Positions 34,070 through 43,669 are shown, numbered from the stretch's first letter. The stretch: 64,000 nt of DNA from Shewanella salipaludis (GCF_012911865.1 NZ_JAAXYH010000006.1:124001-188000), one strand, 5' to 3'. A program made the numbers and translations. Notes: generated from the letters alone by a model not told the origin.

Positions 34070-34870
34070 ATGAATTTTTCAGTACTAATGACAGTTTATT
34101 TAAAGGATTCTCCCGTATATTTTGAAAGAGCATTGACAAGTATCACATTCGATCAAGTTAGAAAGCCAGACGAAATTGTTTTAGTTTGTGATGGACCTTT
34201 ATCAGAAGAACTTAATAAGGTAATAGGTACTTTCGAAAAAGTAATTCCTTACTTAAAGGTGTGTCGGTTGCATAAAAACTGTGGGCAAGGAAATGCACTA
34301 AATTATGGTCTTAAAAATTGTTCTTTTGAATTGATTGCTAGAATGGATTCTGATGATATATCTCTTCCTCATAGATTTAAAGAACAAGTTGACTACATGG
34401 AGCGAAATAAGAATACAGATGTCTTAAGTTCTGTAATAGAAGAGTTTTCATCAAGTTTTAGTAACTACAGAAAACTTCCTGAGAGTCATTCGGATATTTC
34501 GAATTTAATGAGCTTTAGATCTCCAGTGAATCATGGGTGCTGCATATATAAGAAGTCGACTGTTATCGCTGCCGGTGGTTATTCTCAGTTATTCCAATGC
34601 CAAGACTATCTGCTTTGGATAAATATGCTTTCCAATGGTGCTGAATTCCATAATCTAACTGAATGTCACATGAGAGTAAGAATGGAAGAGGGGTATTCGA
34701 GGAAAATTGGTTATAGCTACGCTAAAGAAGAGTTTGCTATTCAAAAGTACTTATTTAAATTAGGCATGATTGGTTGTTTTGGTTTTGCTAGAAATTTATT
34801 TATAAAAGTAGGGGGACGATTACTTCCGGAGAAAATAGTGGACTATGTATATAGAAAATACTACAGGTAA
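34070..34870 (+). CDS. Family 2 glycosyltransferase
   Basis: 266 residues with a GT-A fold. The N-terminus FSVLMTVYLKDSPVYFERAL, the NCGQGNALNYGL segment and the metal-binding ARMDSDDIS motif are typical of inverting GT2 enzymes. There is a further SPVNHGCCIYKK segment and a possible C-terminal membrane-associated helix (GCFGFARNLFIKVG). It should add one sugar to the lipid-linked repeat unit on the cytoplasmic face. Donor and linkage cannot be read from sequence. It lies between the L-sugar genes and the polymerase gene. Confidence 0.85.
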   Translation: MNFSVLMTVYLKDSPVYFERALTSITFDQVRKPDEIVLVCDGPLSEELNKVIGTFEKVIPYLKVCRLHKNCGQGNALNYGLKNCSFELIARMDSDDISLPHRFKEQVDYMERNKNTDVLSSVIEEFSSSFSNYRKLPESHSDISNLMSFRSPVNHGCCIYKKSTVIAAGGYSQLFQCQDYLLWINMLSNGAEFHNLTECHMRVRMEEGYSRKIGYSYAKEEFAIQKYLFKLGMIGCFGFARNLFIKVGGRLLPEKIVDYVYRKYYR

Positions 34871-34874
34871 AGTA

Positions 34875-36005
34875 ATGTCAGTGCAAAACAGAGTGCTTTT
34901 TTCACTACTTTTTGCATTGACATTTTTTTACACTGCTTTAAATAGGAATTGGTATAATATTGCTGCCATATTCCAGTTGGCATTGGTTTTAACGTTACTC
35001 TTAACTTTTTCAGTTAATATAAAACATGTTAAAAATACACTAATGTTCTGGGTGTTACTATTGTTTTTCCCTTTGCTTGCCTTTTTTCAAGGGCAGTACA
35101 TTTTGAATTTATTAGCATTCTTTTTTGTTTTTGAATTATCTAGAATCGTTAGTCGGAGTTTTTTTTATAAGGCATCTGTTCTCTACTCATTGATTATTGC
35201 TTTAGTTTCTATAATGCTTTTCTCAGTTTTTCGGGGAGGGGGGATGTATAATTATATCTCTTTTGGGAATCAGATTGTTCCCGGCTTAAATAGATTGCTG
35301 GGTCTCGATGGTAGTCCTGTCAGTATTTCAATAGTGGTGATTTTGGGTATATTGGCAAGTATTCAATTGCGAACGGTGTTTTATGTTTTTATTGTTCCAT
35401 TTATTTTGATTTTGGTTCTTGTCTGGACTGGTAGCAGAACAACAATATTTGCTATTCTTTTCGCATTGCTTGTAGCTAAAGTAAAAGGGTGGAAACTCTG
35501 TGTAATTCTTATTTTTATTCTGACTCTTCCTTTTTTATTTACATATTTATACGTAACCCATTCAGATAATTTACTTTTAACCTTTAGTATAGAGGGGGTA
35601 ACCTCATATAGAATAGTTAATTGGGTGAATGCAATTTATTACTATTTAGACTCCGGTCTGTGGGGGGTTTTATTCGGCATTGGTCACTTGCCTGTTCTTA
35701 ATGAAGCTTATCTGGCAAAGAGTTTCTTTGATGGACACTATACATATAAATTTGTTACGTATACGGAATCTGCAATATTGAGAATAATGGTTAACTATGG
35801 TTTGATTTTTTTTGTTTCTTTTTTTGGGTTGATTGTGTACTCATCTAAAAAGTTGGAGAGCTATGTTGGGCGGTTAACAGTTTTGATAATTGTGCTGATG
35901 TCATTTTTATATGATCCCGTTTATTCTATTCAATATTTTTTCATTATTATGATGTTGTTTATTACTGTTAGCCGAAGCAGGGAGAATAGTTTTGGTGGTT
36001 TATGA
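34875..36005 (+). CDS. wzy: O-antigen polymerase Wzy (predicted)
   Basis: 376 residues from ATG 34875; ATG 34845 is possible but overlaps the glycosyltransferase end. The protein is highly hydrophobic, with about 10-11 helices, many Phe and Ile, and a larger periplasmic loop containing NAIYYYLDSGLWGVLFGIGH. This is the usual look of Wzy and related O-antigen ligase-like proteins, which have almost no sequence conservation. It is the only such protein in the cluster, sits beside Wzx and Wzz, and is AT-rich. A WaaL ligase cannot be fully excluded. Confidence 0.78.
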   Translation: MSVQNRVLFSLLFALTFFYTALNRNWYNIAAIFQLALVLTLLLTFSVNIKHVKNTLMFWVLLLFFPLLAFFQGQYILNLLAFFFVFELSRIVSRSFFYKASVLYSLIIALVSIMLFSVFRGGGMYNYISFGNQIVPGLNRLLGLDGSPVSISIVVILGILASIQLRTVFYVFIVPFILILVLVWTGSRTTIFAILFALLVAKVKGWKLCVILIFILTLPFLFTYLYVTHSDNLLLTFSIEGVTSYRIVNWVNAIYYYLDSGLWGVLFGIGHLPVLNEAYLAKSFFDGHYTYKFVTYTESAILRIMVNYGLIFFVSFFGLIVYSSKKLESYVGRLTVLIIVLMSFLYDPVYSIQYFFIIMMLFITVSRSRENSFGGL

Positions 36006-36933
36006 AGCTAGAAACAGCAAGGAACTTCTGTATTCTGTTATTTTAGCTTGTTCAAATGTAGGGAGGGAGGCTCTAATATTAAATTTGTCAAGCTTTACGT
36101 TTCCTGAAAATATTTTTGACATAAGAGTATTGCATATTCCTTATCAAACTACGATGGATAAAATAAGGTATCATTTATTTGGTTATAAATTCCTTAGTGG
36201 AGTTGAACATGCCTTTGTCTTTCATGACTTCTCTCCCATAGTTAGAATATCTTTCCCTATGAGGCCCTCTCTAGTTGAGCATGGTTTAGTTAATTACCTC
36301 GAGAAAGAAGATATTTATGGTGCAATGCCAATAATTCCTAGGTTTTTGTCAAAGTTAATATCAGGTTCAGTGTGCGGTAGAAATAAAAAAATAAGTTCAA
36401 TATATGCCCACTTCCCAAGGGCATTGCCCTCCGATATTATCAATAAAGGGGTTGCGTTAGATATAATAGGTAAATGGTCCGCAATGCCGTTAGAGGTGAA
36501 AGCAATAGTTAATTCTATTTTCGGATATAAATCTCCTGAATCCAACTTCTCACTACTTGTAACTCAGCCTATTGAAATATTTGATGGCATATCGGAAAAA
36601 GATAAAATAAATATTTACACGGATGTGGCGAATACTTTTTCGTCTAATGACGGGAAACTTTTGCTAAAAAGACATCCGTTAGAAACTACCCAGTATAGTT
36701 CTTATATTAAAGATGCTGAAATGCTTGAGGGAGAGTTCCCTTTAGAGCTCTTAATGCTAAATGATATTGAGAAGGTTAATAAAGTTGTAACCTTGTTTTC
36801 CTCTGCGGTTATACCTTTTATCGGCCTTAACGAAGTAGTATGGTTGGGAGGGTATCGCCAGGATGCATTGGTTACTGCTTCTGAAATGGCTAAATTACCT
36901 AAGTTATTAATGGACATGGTCACACAATACTAG
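35992..36933 (+). CDS. Putative nonulosonate (sialyltransferase-like) glycosyltransferase
   Basis: 313 residues from TTG 35992 (GTG 35995 also possible), overlapping wzy by 14 bases, with GGGAG upstream. No close family is certain, but the layout fits GT-B sialyltransferase-like enzymes of the GT52/GT38 type: an N-terminal half with SLVEHGLVNYL, comparable to the D/E-D/E-G box, then LLLKRHPLETTQYS, comparable to the HP motif that binds CMP-sugar, and VVTLFSSAVIP, comparable to the S/T motif. With a complete CMP-legionaminate pathway just upstream, it is the best candidate transferase for that sugar. The first box has His where the second acidic residue is usual, which lowers certainty. Confidence 0.6.
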   Translation: MVVYEARNSKELLYSVILACSNVGREALILNLSSFTFPENIFDIRVLHIPYQTTMDKIRYHLFGYKFLSGVEHAFVFHDFSPIVRISFPMRPSLVEHGLVNYLEKEDIYGAMPIIPRFLSKLISGSVCGRNKKISSIYAHFPRALPSDIINKGVALDIIGKWSAMPLEVKAIVNSIFGYKSPESNFSLLVTQPIEIFDGISEKDKINIYTDVANTFSSNDGKLLLKRHPLETTQYSSYIKDAEMLEGEFPLELLMLNDIEKVNKVVTLFSSAVIPFIGLNEVVWLGGYRQDALVTASEMAKLPKLLMDMVTQY

Positions 36934-36942
36934 AGTTTTATT

Positions 36943-37905
36943 ATGAAAGTAGCATTGACTGGATATAGTGGTTTTGTGGGAAAGTATGTACTCAGGTCTC
37001 TAGAAGATAGTTATATGAACATTACGTTGTTGGGAAGAAGTGGCGTCTCAAGTGTTCGTGAGAGAGTTGATTTTGATCTCAGTGAACCCACTGATATAAC
37101 CGAAGGCTTACGAGATATCGATGTTGTGGTTCATTGTGCTGCTATGGTCCACCAAATGCAAAAAGCAGATAACAATACAGCTTTCAACTATCATCGTATT
37201 AATATGATGGGAACGTTAGAACTTGCCAAGCAGGCTGCTAAAGCGGGTGTAAAGAGGTTTATCTTTATTAGCACAATTAAGGTTAACGGTGAGTGTACGA
37301 CACTGTCCTCTCCTTTTACTGCTTTTGATGAACCAACTCCAAAAGATAACTATGGTGATTCTAAAGCCAAGGCTGAAAAACAGTTGTTTGAGTTGGCTGA
37401 AAATAATGGAATTGAGGTTGTAGTCATTCGTCCTACATTGGTTTATGGCCCAGGTGTAAAAGCAAATTTTGCATCATTACTGAATTTTGTATATATGAGG
37501 CTCCCGCTTCCCTTTGGCTGTATAACAGATAATAAGCGTAGCTTAGTTTCAGTGGTGAACCTAGTGGACCTTATTAAAGTTTGTATTGTGCATCCAAAAG
37601 CAGCAAATCAGGTATTCTTGGTTTCCGATGATAATGATATTTCGACTTCTGACATGGTTGTAGAGATGGGTAAGTCTCTTGGAAGGAAGACTTGGCTACT
37701 CCCTGTCCCATTGTGGTGTTTTAAACTAGTTGGGAGAGTGATAAATAAATCCGACGTAGTCGAACGCTTGATCGGTTCGCTTCAAGTTGATATATCGCAT
37801 ACAAAAGAAACTTTAGGTTGGAAACCTCCTCAGAGTTTAGAAGAGGGCTTTAAGAATACAGCCCAAAAATTTTTTCAATCAAAGAACAAAAACGGTAGAT
37901 TATGA
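36943..37905 (+). CDS. NAD-dependent 4-keto reductase/epimerase, WbpV-like
   Basis: 320 residues. Extended SDR protein: VALTGYSGFVGKYVLRSL, VVHCAAMVHQMQ, ISTIKVNGE and NYGDSKAKAEKQL (YxxxK). The VNGE and AAMVHQM segments resemble WbpV of Pseudomonas O-antigen loci, a C4-reductase acting on the product of WbpM to give UDP-D-QuiNAc (or its 4-epimer). It is followed, with a 4-base overlap, by the initiating transferase gene and then a WbpM-like gene, the same functional trio. A UDP-GlcNAc 4-epimerase is the main alternative. Confidence 0.75.
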   Translation: MKVALTGYSGFVGKYVLRSLEDSYMNITLLGRSGVSSVRERVDFDLSEPTDITEGLRDIDVVVHCAAMVHQMQKADNNTAFNYHRINMMGTLELAKQAAKAGVKRFIFISTIKVNGECTTLSSPFTAFDEPTPKDNYGDSKAKAEKQLFELAENNGIEVVVIRPTLVYGPGVKANFASLLNFVYMRLPLPFGCITDNKRSLVSVVNLVDLIKVCIVHPKAANQVFLVSDDNDISTSDMVVEMGKSLGRKTWLLPVPLWCFKLVGRVINKSDVVERLIGSLQVDISHTKETLGWKPPQSLEEGFKNTAQKFFQSKNKNGRL

Positions 37906-38459
37906 TTCGTTTACTAGATTTTCTGGCAGCATTTTTCGGTTTGTTGCTTCTATGGCCCATTTTAATTATTGTTACTATCATTGGTTTATTTGATTCGGGC
38001 TCACCATTTTTTGTGCAAACCCGCGTCGGCAAACAAAAAAAACCATTTAAGCTGATAAAGTTTCGGACTATGAGGAAGGGCACTGCCTCTGTTGCTAGTC
38101 ATCTAGCCTGCAACGCAGCGATTACCAAGCTTGGCGGTTTTTTACGTAAAACTAAAATTGATGAATTGCCACAATTAATTAATGTGCTAAAAGGTGAAAT
38201 GAGTTTAGTTGGTCCTAGGCCAAATTTATTTAATCAAGAGGAGTTAATTACTGAACGTGATGCGCTTGGGGTTTATAATGTCCTCCCCGGCGTGACTGGC
38301 TTAGCCCAGGTACAGAATATTGATATGTCTACGCCTAAATTATTAGCGCAAACAGATAAAAAAATGATCGATAATATGACATTGAGTTGTTATTTTCAAT
38401 ACATACTCATGACAGCCACCGGAAGTGGCAGCGGTGACGCGGTAAAACCTAATAAGTAG
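37902..38459 (+). CDS. Initiating phosphoglycosyl transferase, PglC-like (Bac_transf family)
   Basis: 185 residues, the minimal monotopic type. An N-terminal membrane re-entrant helix (RLLDFLAAFFGLLLLWPILI) precedes the catalytic core: PFFVQTRVGKQ, KLIKFRTMRKG, TKIDELPQLINVLKGEMSLV-GPRP and LPGVTGLAQV. The Asp-Glu pair in IDELPQ is the catalytic dyad. It transfers sugar-1-phosphate from a UDP-sugar to undecaprenyl phosphate and starts each repeat unit. Neighbouring WbpV- and WbpM-like enzymes suggest a 6-deoxy-N-acetyl-hexosamine such as QuiNAc as the first sugar. The C-terminus (TGSGSGDAVKPNK) is short and unusual. Confidence 0.88.
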   Translation: MIRLLDFLAAFFGLLLLWPILIIVTIIGLFDSGSPFFVQTRVGKQKKPFKLIKFRTMRKGTASVASHLACNAAITKLGGFLRKTKIDELPQLINVLKGEMSLVGPRPNLFNQEELITERDALGVYNVLPGVTGLAQVQNIDMSTPKLLAQTDKKMIDNMTLSCYFQYILMTATGSGSGDAVKPNK

Positions 38460-38578
38460 TTGTAAGTTTCGGACTTTGGGACATGTGATGTATACTTATT
38501 TTCCTTAGGATATCCAGTCTTCATATGAAGTGTATAGTATCTAATTTTATGAATATTATTAATAGGTTGAAGCGGAAA

Positions 38579-40519
38579 ATGGATTTTTTGCAATGTTTGT
38601 TCTCCTTGAAACGGTCACAGAAACGTCTGGTGAGTGTTACAGTCGATTCGTTTTTTCTAGTTACCGCCTTCTGGGCTTCACTCTTGGTCCGTCTAGATGC
38701 TGTCAGCGTGCTGGCAAACAGCAGCTATTGGTTACTGATTGCCTTAGTCGTGCCTATTAGCGTCATTGGTTTTGTTAAGCTTGGTTTGTACCGTGCTGTG
38801 CTCAGGTATATGGGGTTGCAAGCCTTGACTGCGATTATCTTGGGAGTCGCAGCTTCGACCACAGCTCTGGTATTAGTTAGTTATTATGCCGAGCTTGATT
38901 TACCTCGCACCGTGCCGATTATTTATGCGGCTTTTGCTTTGGTGTTTGTCGGTGGCACTCGCGCCATGGTGCGTTCATTGGTTGGCTCCGGTATGAAGCG
39001 GATTGGTGAGCCGGTGATCATCTATGGTGCAGGGGTCAGTGGCCGCCAACTGGTGACTGCGCTGGTACAGAGCCACGAATACTATCCTTTTGCATTTGTC
39101 GATGATGATAGAACACTAAATGGCACTGTGATCCAGGGGGTGCATGTACACTCACCGTCTATTATCCGCAAGCTGATCAAACAAAAAGCCGCCACTAAGG
39201 TACTGCTTGCTATACCCAGCGCATCTCGCGCTCGTCGCCAAGAGATACTGACTTTGCTGGAGCCTTTAGCTGTACAAGTCCTGACTTTGCCTGCTATGGC
39301 AGATTTGGTCAGTGGCAACAAGTTGTACAGTGATATAAAAGAAGTCGAAATCGACGATCTTCTCGGTCGGGATGCGGTGGCTCCGCGTAATGATCTGATG
39401 TCCGCTAACATCAAAAATAAAGTTGTGATGGTTACAGGTGCGGGCGGGTCTATAGGCTCCGAGTTATGTCGACAGATCTTAAAGCAATCTCCAAAGAAAT
39501 TGGTATTGTTCGAATTATCAGAGTTCGGCTTGTATTCTATCGAACGTGAGTTGAGTGCTACTGCGCAGGACTTAGGACTTGATATTGAGATCTTACCCAT
39601 GATGGGCTCAGTTCAACGTGAAAACCGGGTTCGAGCTGTCATGGAAGCTTTTAAAGTACAAACTGTATATCATGCGGCTGCATACAAGCATGTACCTTTA
39701 GTTGAGCACAATGTGGTGGAAGGGGTGCGTAATAATATATTCGGTACTCTGTATACTGCTCGTGCGGCGATCGTTGCCAGAGTCGAAACTTTTGTATTGG
39801 TATCTACCGATAAAGCTGTACGTCCAACCAATGTAATGGGGACGACTAAGCGTATGGCTGAGTTGGTACTTCAAGCACTTTCGAAAGAAATAAATCAGAC
39901 CCGTTTCTGTATGGTACGCTTCGGCAATGTGTTGGGTTCATCGGGCTCTGTTGTTCCTCTGTTTCGTAAGCAAATCGCCAATGGTGGCCCTGTGACTGTC
40001 ACCCATCCCGAAATTACCCGCTTCTTCATGACCATACCGGAGGCATCGCAGCTGGTGATCCAGGCCGGTGCCATGGGCAAGGGTGGCGATGTGTTTGTGC
40101 TGGACATGGGCAAGTCGGTTAAGATCGTCGACCTTGCCGCCAAGATGATACGTTTGAGTGGTTTCGAGGTGAAGGATGATAAACATCCTGATGGGGATAT
40201 TACCATTGCGTTCAGTGGATTGCGCCCCGGTGAGAAACTCTATGAAGAGCTGCTTATCGGGGATGATGTCACTGGTACTGAGCATGAACGAATAATGACT
40301 GCCAATGAAGTGTGTCTATCATGGAAAGAACTTGAAAGCATTCTCAACCGCTTGGATAAGGCATGTCACGAATTTAATCATGAGGTGATACGGGATATCT
40401 TAGTTACTACGCCAACAGGCTTCAATCCTACCGATGGGATTTGTGATTTGGTATGGAAACAGAAAGCTAGTCTAGCGTTAACTTCTAGCGACAATAAGGT
40501 AGTACCCTTAGTGTCTTAG
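38579..40519 (+). CDS. Membrane UDP-GlcNAc 4,6-dehydratase, WbpM/FlaA1 family
   Basis: 646 residues from ATG 38579, with AGCGG upstream; in-frame ATGs at 38525 and 38549 lack ribosome sites. Four hydrophobic helices lie at the N-terminus, then a CoA-binding-like Rossmann domain ([13 protein letters not shown]), then the SDR domain: [30 protein letters not shown] and [18 protein letters not shown] (MxxxK). It makes UDP-4-keto-6-deoxy-GlcNAc. Composition returns toward the GC content of the left flank within this gene, which is often the conserved end of O-antigen loci and a recombination point. Confidence 0.92.
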   Translation: MDFLQCLFSLKRSQKRLVSVTVDSFFLVTAFWASLLVRLDAVSVLANSSYWLLIALVVPISVIGFVKLGLYRAVLRYMGLQALTAIILGVAASTTALVLVSYYAELDLPRTVPIIYAAFALVFVGGTRAMVRSLVGSGMKRIGEPVIIYGAGVSGRQLVTALVQSHEYYPFAFVDDDRTLNGTVIQGVHVHSPSIIRKLIKQKAATKVLLAIPSASRARRQEILTLLEPLAVQVLTLPAMADLVSGNKLYSDIKEVEIDDLLGRDAVAPRNDLMSANIKNKVVMVTGAGGSIGSELCRQILKQSPKKLVLFELSEFGLYSIERELSATAQDLGLDIEILPMMGSVQRENRVRAVMEAFKVQTVYHAAAYKHVPLVEHNVVEGVRNNIFGTLYTARAAIVARVETFVLVSTDKAVRPTNVMGTTKRMAELVLQALSKEINQTRFCMVRFGNVLGSSGSVVPLFRKQIANGGPVTVTHPEITRFFMTIPEASQLVIQAGAMGKGGDVFVLDMGKSVKIVDLAAKMIRLSGFEVKDDKHPDGDITIAFSGLRPGEKLYEELLIGDDVTGTEHERIMTANEVCLSWKELESILNRLDKACHEFNHEVIRDILVTTPTGFNPTDGICDLVWKQKASLALTSSDNKVVPLVS

Positions 40520-40611
40520 TCGTTTTCGGGTATGAAGAGGCCAATTCAGTAAATGACTTGGCCTTTTTGTTTCTGGAGTGCAGACCGAGAACCATGGGAG
40601 AGCACAAAGTT

Positions 40612-41658
40612 ATGGCAAAGAGTATTTTTATTACAGGCGGTGCCGGTTTTATCGGCTCGGCTCTGGTGCGTTATCTTATCAATGAAACCGATTGCCGAGT
40701 GGTTAACCTGGACAAGTTGACCTATGCGGGCAAGCTGGCGTCCCTGGCCTCGCTTGAAGGCTGTGAGCGTTATTATTTCGTTCAAGCCGACATCTGCGAC
40801 AGAAGCACTCTGGATTATGCGCTGGCGAAATTTCAGCCTGATATCATCATGCATCTGGCGGCCGAGAGTCATGTGGATCGCTCCATCGAAGGGCCGGCGG
40901 AGTTTATTCAGACCAACATAGTGGGCACTTACACCTTGCTGGAGGCCGCGCGGGCTTATTATCTCGTCTTGGATGAGGGCCGACGCAGCAACTTCAGATT
41001 TCTTCATGTCTCGACCGATGAGGTCTATGGCGACCTTGGCTCCGGTGAGATTGGCGCAGGCGCGCTGTTTACCGAAGAGAGTGCCTATGCGCCCAGTTCG
41101 CCCTATGCGGCCAGCAAGGCGGCGTCGGATCATCTGGTGCGGGCCTGGCAGCGAACCTATGGCCTGCCGATAGTGATCACTCACTGCTCGAATAATTACG
41201 GTCCCTTTCAACTTCCCGAGAAGCTTATCCCGCAGGTGATACTCAATGCGCTGGCTGGCAAGCCGCTGTCGCTGTACGGTGATGGTCGGCAGGTGCGGGA
41301 CTGGCTGTATGTGGAAGATCATGTCAGGGCGCTGTACCAGGTCGCGACTCGAGGCAAGTTGGGCGAAACTTATAATATCGGTGGCCATAACGAGAAGACT
41401 AACCTCGAGGTGGTAAACGCTATCTGTGAGTTGTTGGAGCAGCTGGCGCCCGCCAAACCTCAGGGTATTGCCAGGTACCAAGATCTGATCCGCTTCGTGG
41501 CCGACAGGCCGGGTCACGATGTGCGCTATGCCATAGATGCAGGTAAAATACAGCGTGAGCTTGGCTGGCTGCCACTGGAGAGTTTCGACACTGGCCTCAG
41601 GAAAACCTTGCGCTGGTATTTGGCTAATTTGGATTGGCCGAGGCAACTGCCAAGTTAG
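40612..41658 (+). CDS. rfbB: dTDP-glucose 4,6-dehydratase RmlB
   Basis: 348 residues from ATG 40612 ([20 protein letters not shown]); ATG 40594 and GTG 40558 are in frame but extend beyond family N-termini. Signature segments: [38 protein letters not shown] with the catalytic Asp-Glu, and [15 protein letters not shown] (YxxxK). Second enzyme of dTDP-L-rhamnose synthesis. The four rml genes here are in the order B, D, (hutD inverted), A, C. High GC distinguishes it from the AT-rich block to the left. Confidence 0.95.
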   Translation: MAKSIFITGGAGFIGSALVRYLINETDCRVVNLDKLTYAGKLASLASLEGCERYYFVQADICDRSTLDYALAKFQPDIIMHLAAESHVDRSIEGPAEFIQTNIVGTYTLLEAARAYYLVLDEGRRSNFRFLHVSTDEVYGDLGSGEIGAGALFTEESAYAPSSPYAASKAASDHLVRAWQRTYGLPIVITHCSNNYGPFQLPEKLIPQVILNALAGKPLSLYGDGRQVRDWLYVEDHVRALYQVATRGKLGETYNIGGHNEKTNLEVVNAICELLEQLAPAKPQGIARYQDLIRFVADRPGHDVRYAIDAGKIQRELGWLPLESFDTGLRKTLRWYLANLDWPRQLPS

Positions 41659-41741
41659 TATGCTTTGCCCTGAATTTTTTGGTGTTTATGGGCATAGTGG
41701 GATGGGATGCAGCAGGCGTTATTTGAGTTGTTAAGGCAAAA

Positions 41742-42698
41742 ATGAGAGTACTGGTCATAGGAAAACACGGCCAACTAGCCCGGGAACTGGCGGCTGTTGT
41801 GGAGGACAAAGCGGCAAAGGAAAAAGAGGCCAAAGAGAAAGGGGCTGAAGAGGTGGAAGTAAACGAGAGCCGGGCGCCGGCTGACGTGCAGTTGCTGTGC
41901 CTCGGCCGCGCCGATGTCGATATATTGCAACCGGCCACATTGGCCGCCGCAGTGGATGCATTCGACCCAGAGGTGATGATCAACGCCTCCGGCTATACCC
42001 AGGTCGATAAGGCCGAGACCGACATAGCGCAGGCCTTTGCCATCAACGAGACTGCGGTTGCCAACATGGCTAAAATTGCTGCAAAGCGAGGCATTCGCTT
42101 CATTCACGTATCGAGCGATTATGTCTTTGACGGTGACAGCAGGGCCCGCTATGGCGTCGGCGATGCCCCCAAGCCGCTCAATGTCTATGGCGCCTCTAAA
42201 CTCGCCGGCGAGCTGGCATTGGCACGCATCATTCCCCCGGATACGGCCATGGCTACCATTGTCAGGAGTTCCTGGGTCTATTCGCAATATGGCAATAATT
42301 TTGTCAATACCATGCTGGGGTTGATGCAGCAAAAAACCGAGCTCGCGGTGGTCGCCGACCAAGTAGGTTGTCCTACCTATGCCAGAGGGCTGGCGGAGTT
42401 TATTTGGCGCCTGACCCAACTCGACCGACTCGAGCCCATTTATCACTGGTGCGATCTGGGCCAGGCTTCCTGGCATGAGTTTGCCGTGGCGATCCAAGAA
42501 ACAGCATTGGAACTTGGGCTGTTGCCGCGGGCGATAAGCATCACTCCCATTAGCTCGGAGCAGTACCCTTCAGCGGCCAAACGGCCGCATTTCAGTGTGC
42601 TGGACGTGAGCGGATCACTGGCGATTATGGCGGGCACGCCCTGGCGCGAACAGCTGAACATCATGCTGTCGGCGCTGGCCGGCAAGCGGCAGCAATAG
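41742..42698 (+). CDS. rfbD: dTDP-4-dehydrorhamnose reductase RmlD with charged insertion
   Basis: 318 residues. RmlD features: VLVIGKHGQLARELAAV, MINASGYTQVDKAE, VSSDYVFDG and NVYGASKLAGE. It reduces dTDP-4-keto-L-rhamnose to dTDP-L-rhamnose. An extra highly charged stretch of about 28 residues (Lys/Glu/Ala-rich, around residues 20-48) sits between the nucleotide-binding loop and the next strand; most RmlD proteins lack it. Otherwise the enzyme looks complete. It is separated from rfbB by 83 bases. Confidence 0.93.
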   Translation: MRVLVIGKHGQLARELAAVVEDKAAKEKEAKEKGAEEVEVNESRAPADVQLLCLGRADVDILQPATLAAAVDAFDPEVMINASGYTQVDKAETDIAQAFAINETAVANMAKIAAKRGIRFIHVSSDYVFDGDSRARYGVGDAPKPLNVYGASKLAGELALARIIPPDTAMATIVRSSWVYSQYGNNFVNTMLGLMQQKTELAVVADQVGCPTYARGLAEFIWRLTQLDRLEPIYHWCDLGQASWHEFAVAIQETALELGLLPRAISITPISSEQYPSAAKRPHFSVLDVSGSLAIMAGTPWREQLNIMLSALAGKRQQ

Positions 42699-42761
42699 CC
42701 TGGTTCAAAACTTTCCCACCTGCTTAGCCAAGCAACACTTATCCAATCAATACCCATTTAA

Positions 42762-43349
42762 TCAACATCTATCCAACCAGACTCTGATGATGTCTGCGGC
42801 TGCTTGCGGTTGCAGGCGGATCGTTTCTCCTGCCTCATAGCTCAAGAGATCATAGGTCTGCAACTCGAGTACGGGTATGCCTTCTCCCGTGAGGCAGAGT
42901 GCCTGGGTTAAAAACATCAACAGGCAGCGCCGGCTGCGGCATTCCTGGTTGATGCCGACATTTTTCTCCAGCCTGAGGTACTCAGTCTTTGCCCGGTAGT
43001 GGCCCCGGCGGGTCATGACGTTGAAGTCGAGTACCGGCCCGGCCAATAACTTGCTGTCAATCATCAACTCGCCGGTGAATGTCAGCGCCGGGCCCAGCTT
43101 CAACAGGGTTGCAGCGTCTTCCTTTCCCTCAATCTCCAATGCCAATCCCTCGCCCTCAAGGATCAGCAATTGCCTGTCTATGGCTTCGAACCGCGAGAAG
43201 GGGCCGTCCGAGTTGACCCTGGCCATGCTGACTCGATAATCGAAGTTATCCAGACTGGCCCCTGGCGGGGCTATTATCAGTTGGGTGGTGGTACCGCCGC
43301 CATTCTTCCACTGTGTGCTCTGGCATTGGTTGAAGCGAATGATATCCAT
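42762..43349 (-). CDS. hutD: HutD family cupin-like protein
   Basis: 195 residues from ATG at 43349 (MDIIRFNQCQSTQWKNGGGT); an upstream in-frame start at 43445 is not supported. The WKNGGGTTTQL segment, DFDYR-type VSMARVNSDGPFSRF and the QLLILEGEG strand identify the HutD/Ves family, small cupin-type proteins usually found with histidine-utilisation genes, where one proposed role is limiting the pathway. No hut gene is near. It is inverted and splits the rml operon between rfbD and rfbA, so it is probably an insertion from elsewhere. Confidence 0.85.
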   Translation of the reverse strand: MDIIRFNQCQSTQWKNGGGTTTQLIIAPPGASLDNFDYRVSMARVNSDGPFSRFEAIDRQLLILEGEGLALEIEGKEDAATLLKLGPALTFTGELMIDSKLLAGPVLDFNVMTRRGHYRAKTEYLRLEKNVGINQECRSRRCLLMFLTQALCLTGEGIPVLELQTYDLLSYEAGETIRLQPQAAADIIRVWLDRC

Positions 43350-43669
43350 GATGTTACTGCCGCCCTTATTTGGTGTTGTTTTGACCAGTGTTGTTCCGGT
43401 CTGGGTTCTTCTAAGCCGTATTGGTAAGCGAAGCGTTTCAGGCAAATCAGCCGTAAGCCAATAACACTGGGCCGGGTCTGGTCTGGTGCCAGCCTATGTC
43501 AGCCTGCTACATAGCATCGCCGCCAGATTAACATAAAAGCCGCAGCCGGCTAACGGGCTTTGATCCGAGAGGTTTCGCTTTTCTGGCGGCGACTCTGCCG
43601 AGCCGTTTTGCGTCCCTGGGTCTTGAATATGCTACAATCCCAACAGTTTAGGATGATTGCAGACAGGCG
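43350..43669. other. Divergent intergenic region hutD / rfbA
   Basis: 320 bp without a supported gene. A candidate rfbA promoter consists of TTGCGT (43608-43613) and TACAAT (43633-43638), but the 19-bp spacer is long. A new promoter would be needed because hutD separates rfbA from rfbBD. Confidence 0.4.

Noticed and set aside
40546..41646. Open frame of 366 codons on the - strand
   Set aside because: Complete antisense of rfbB, which has all RmlB motifs. The antisense translation is His/Arg/Gln-rich with no family features.
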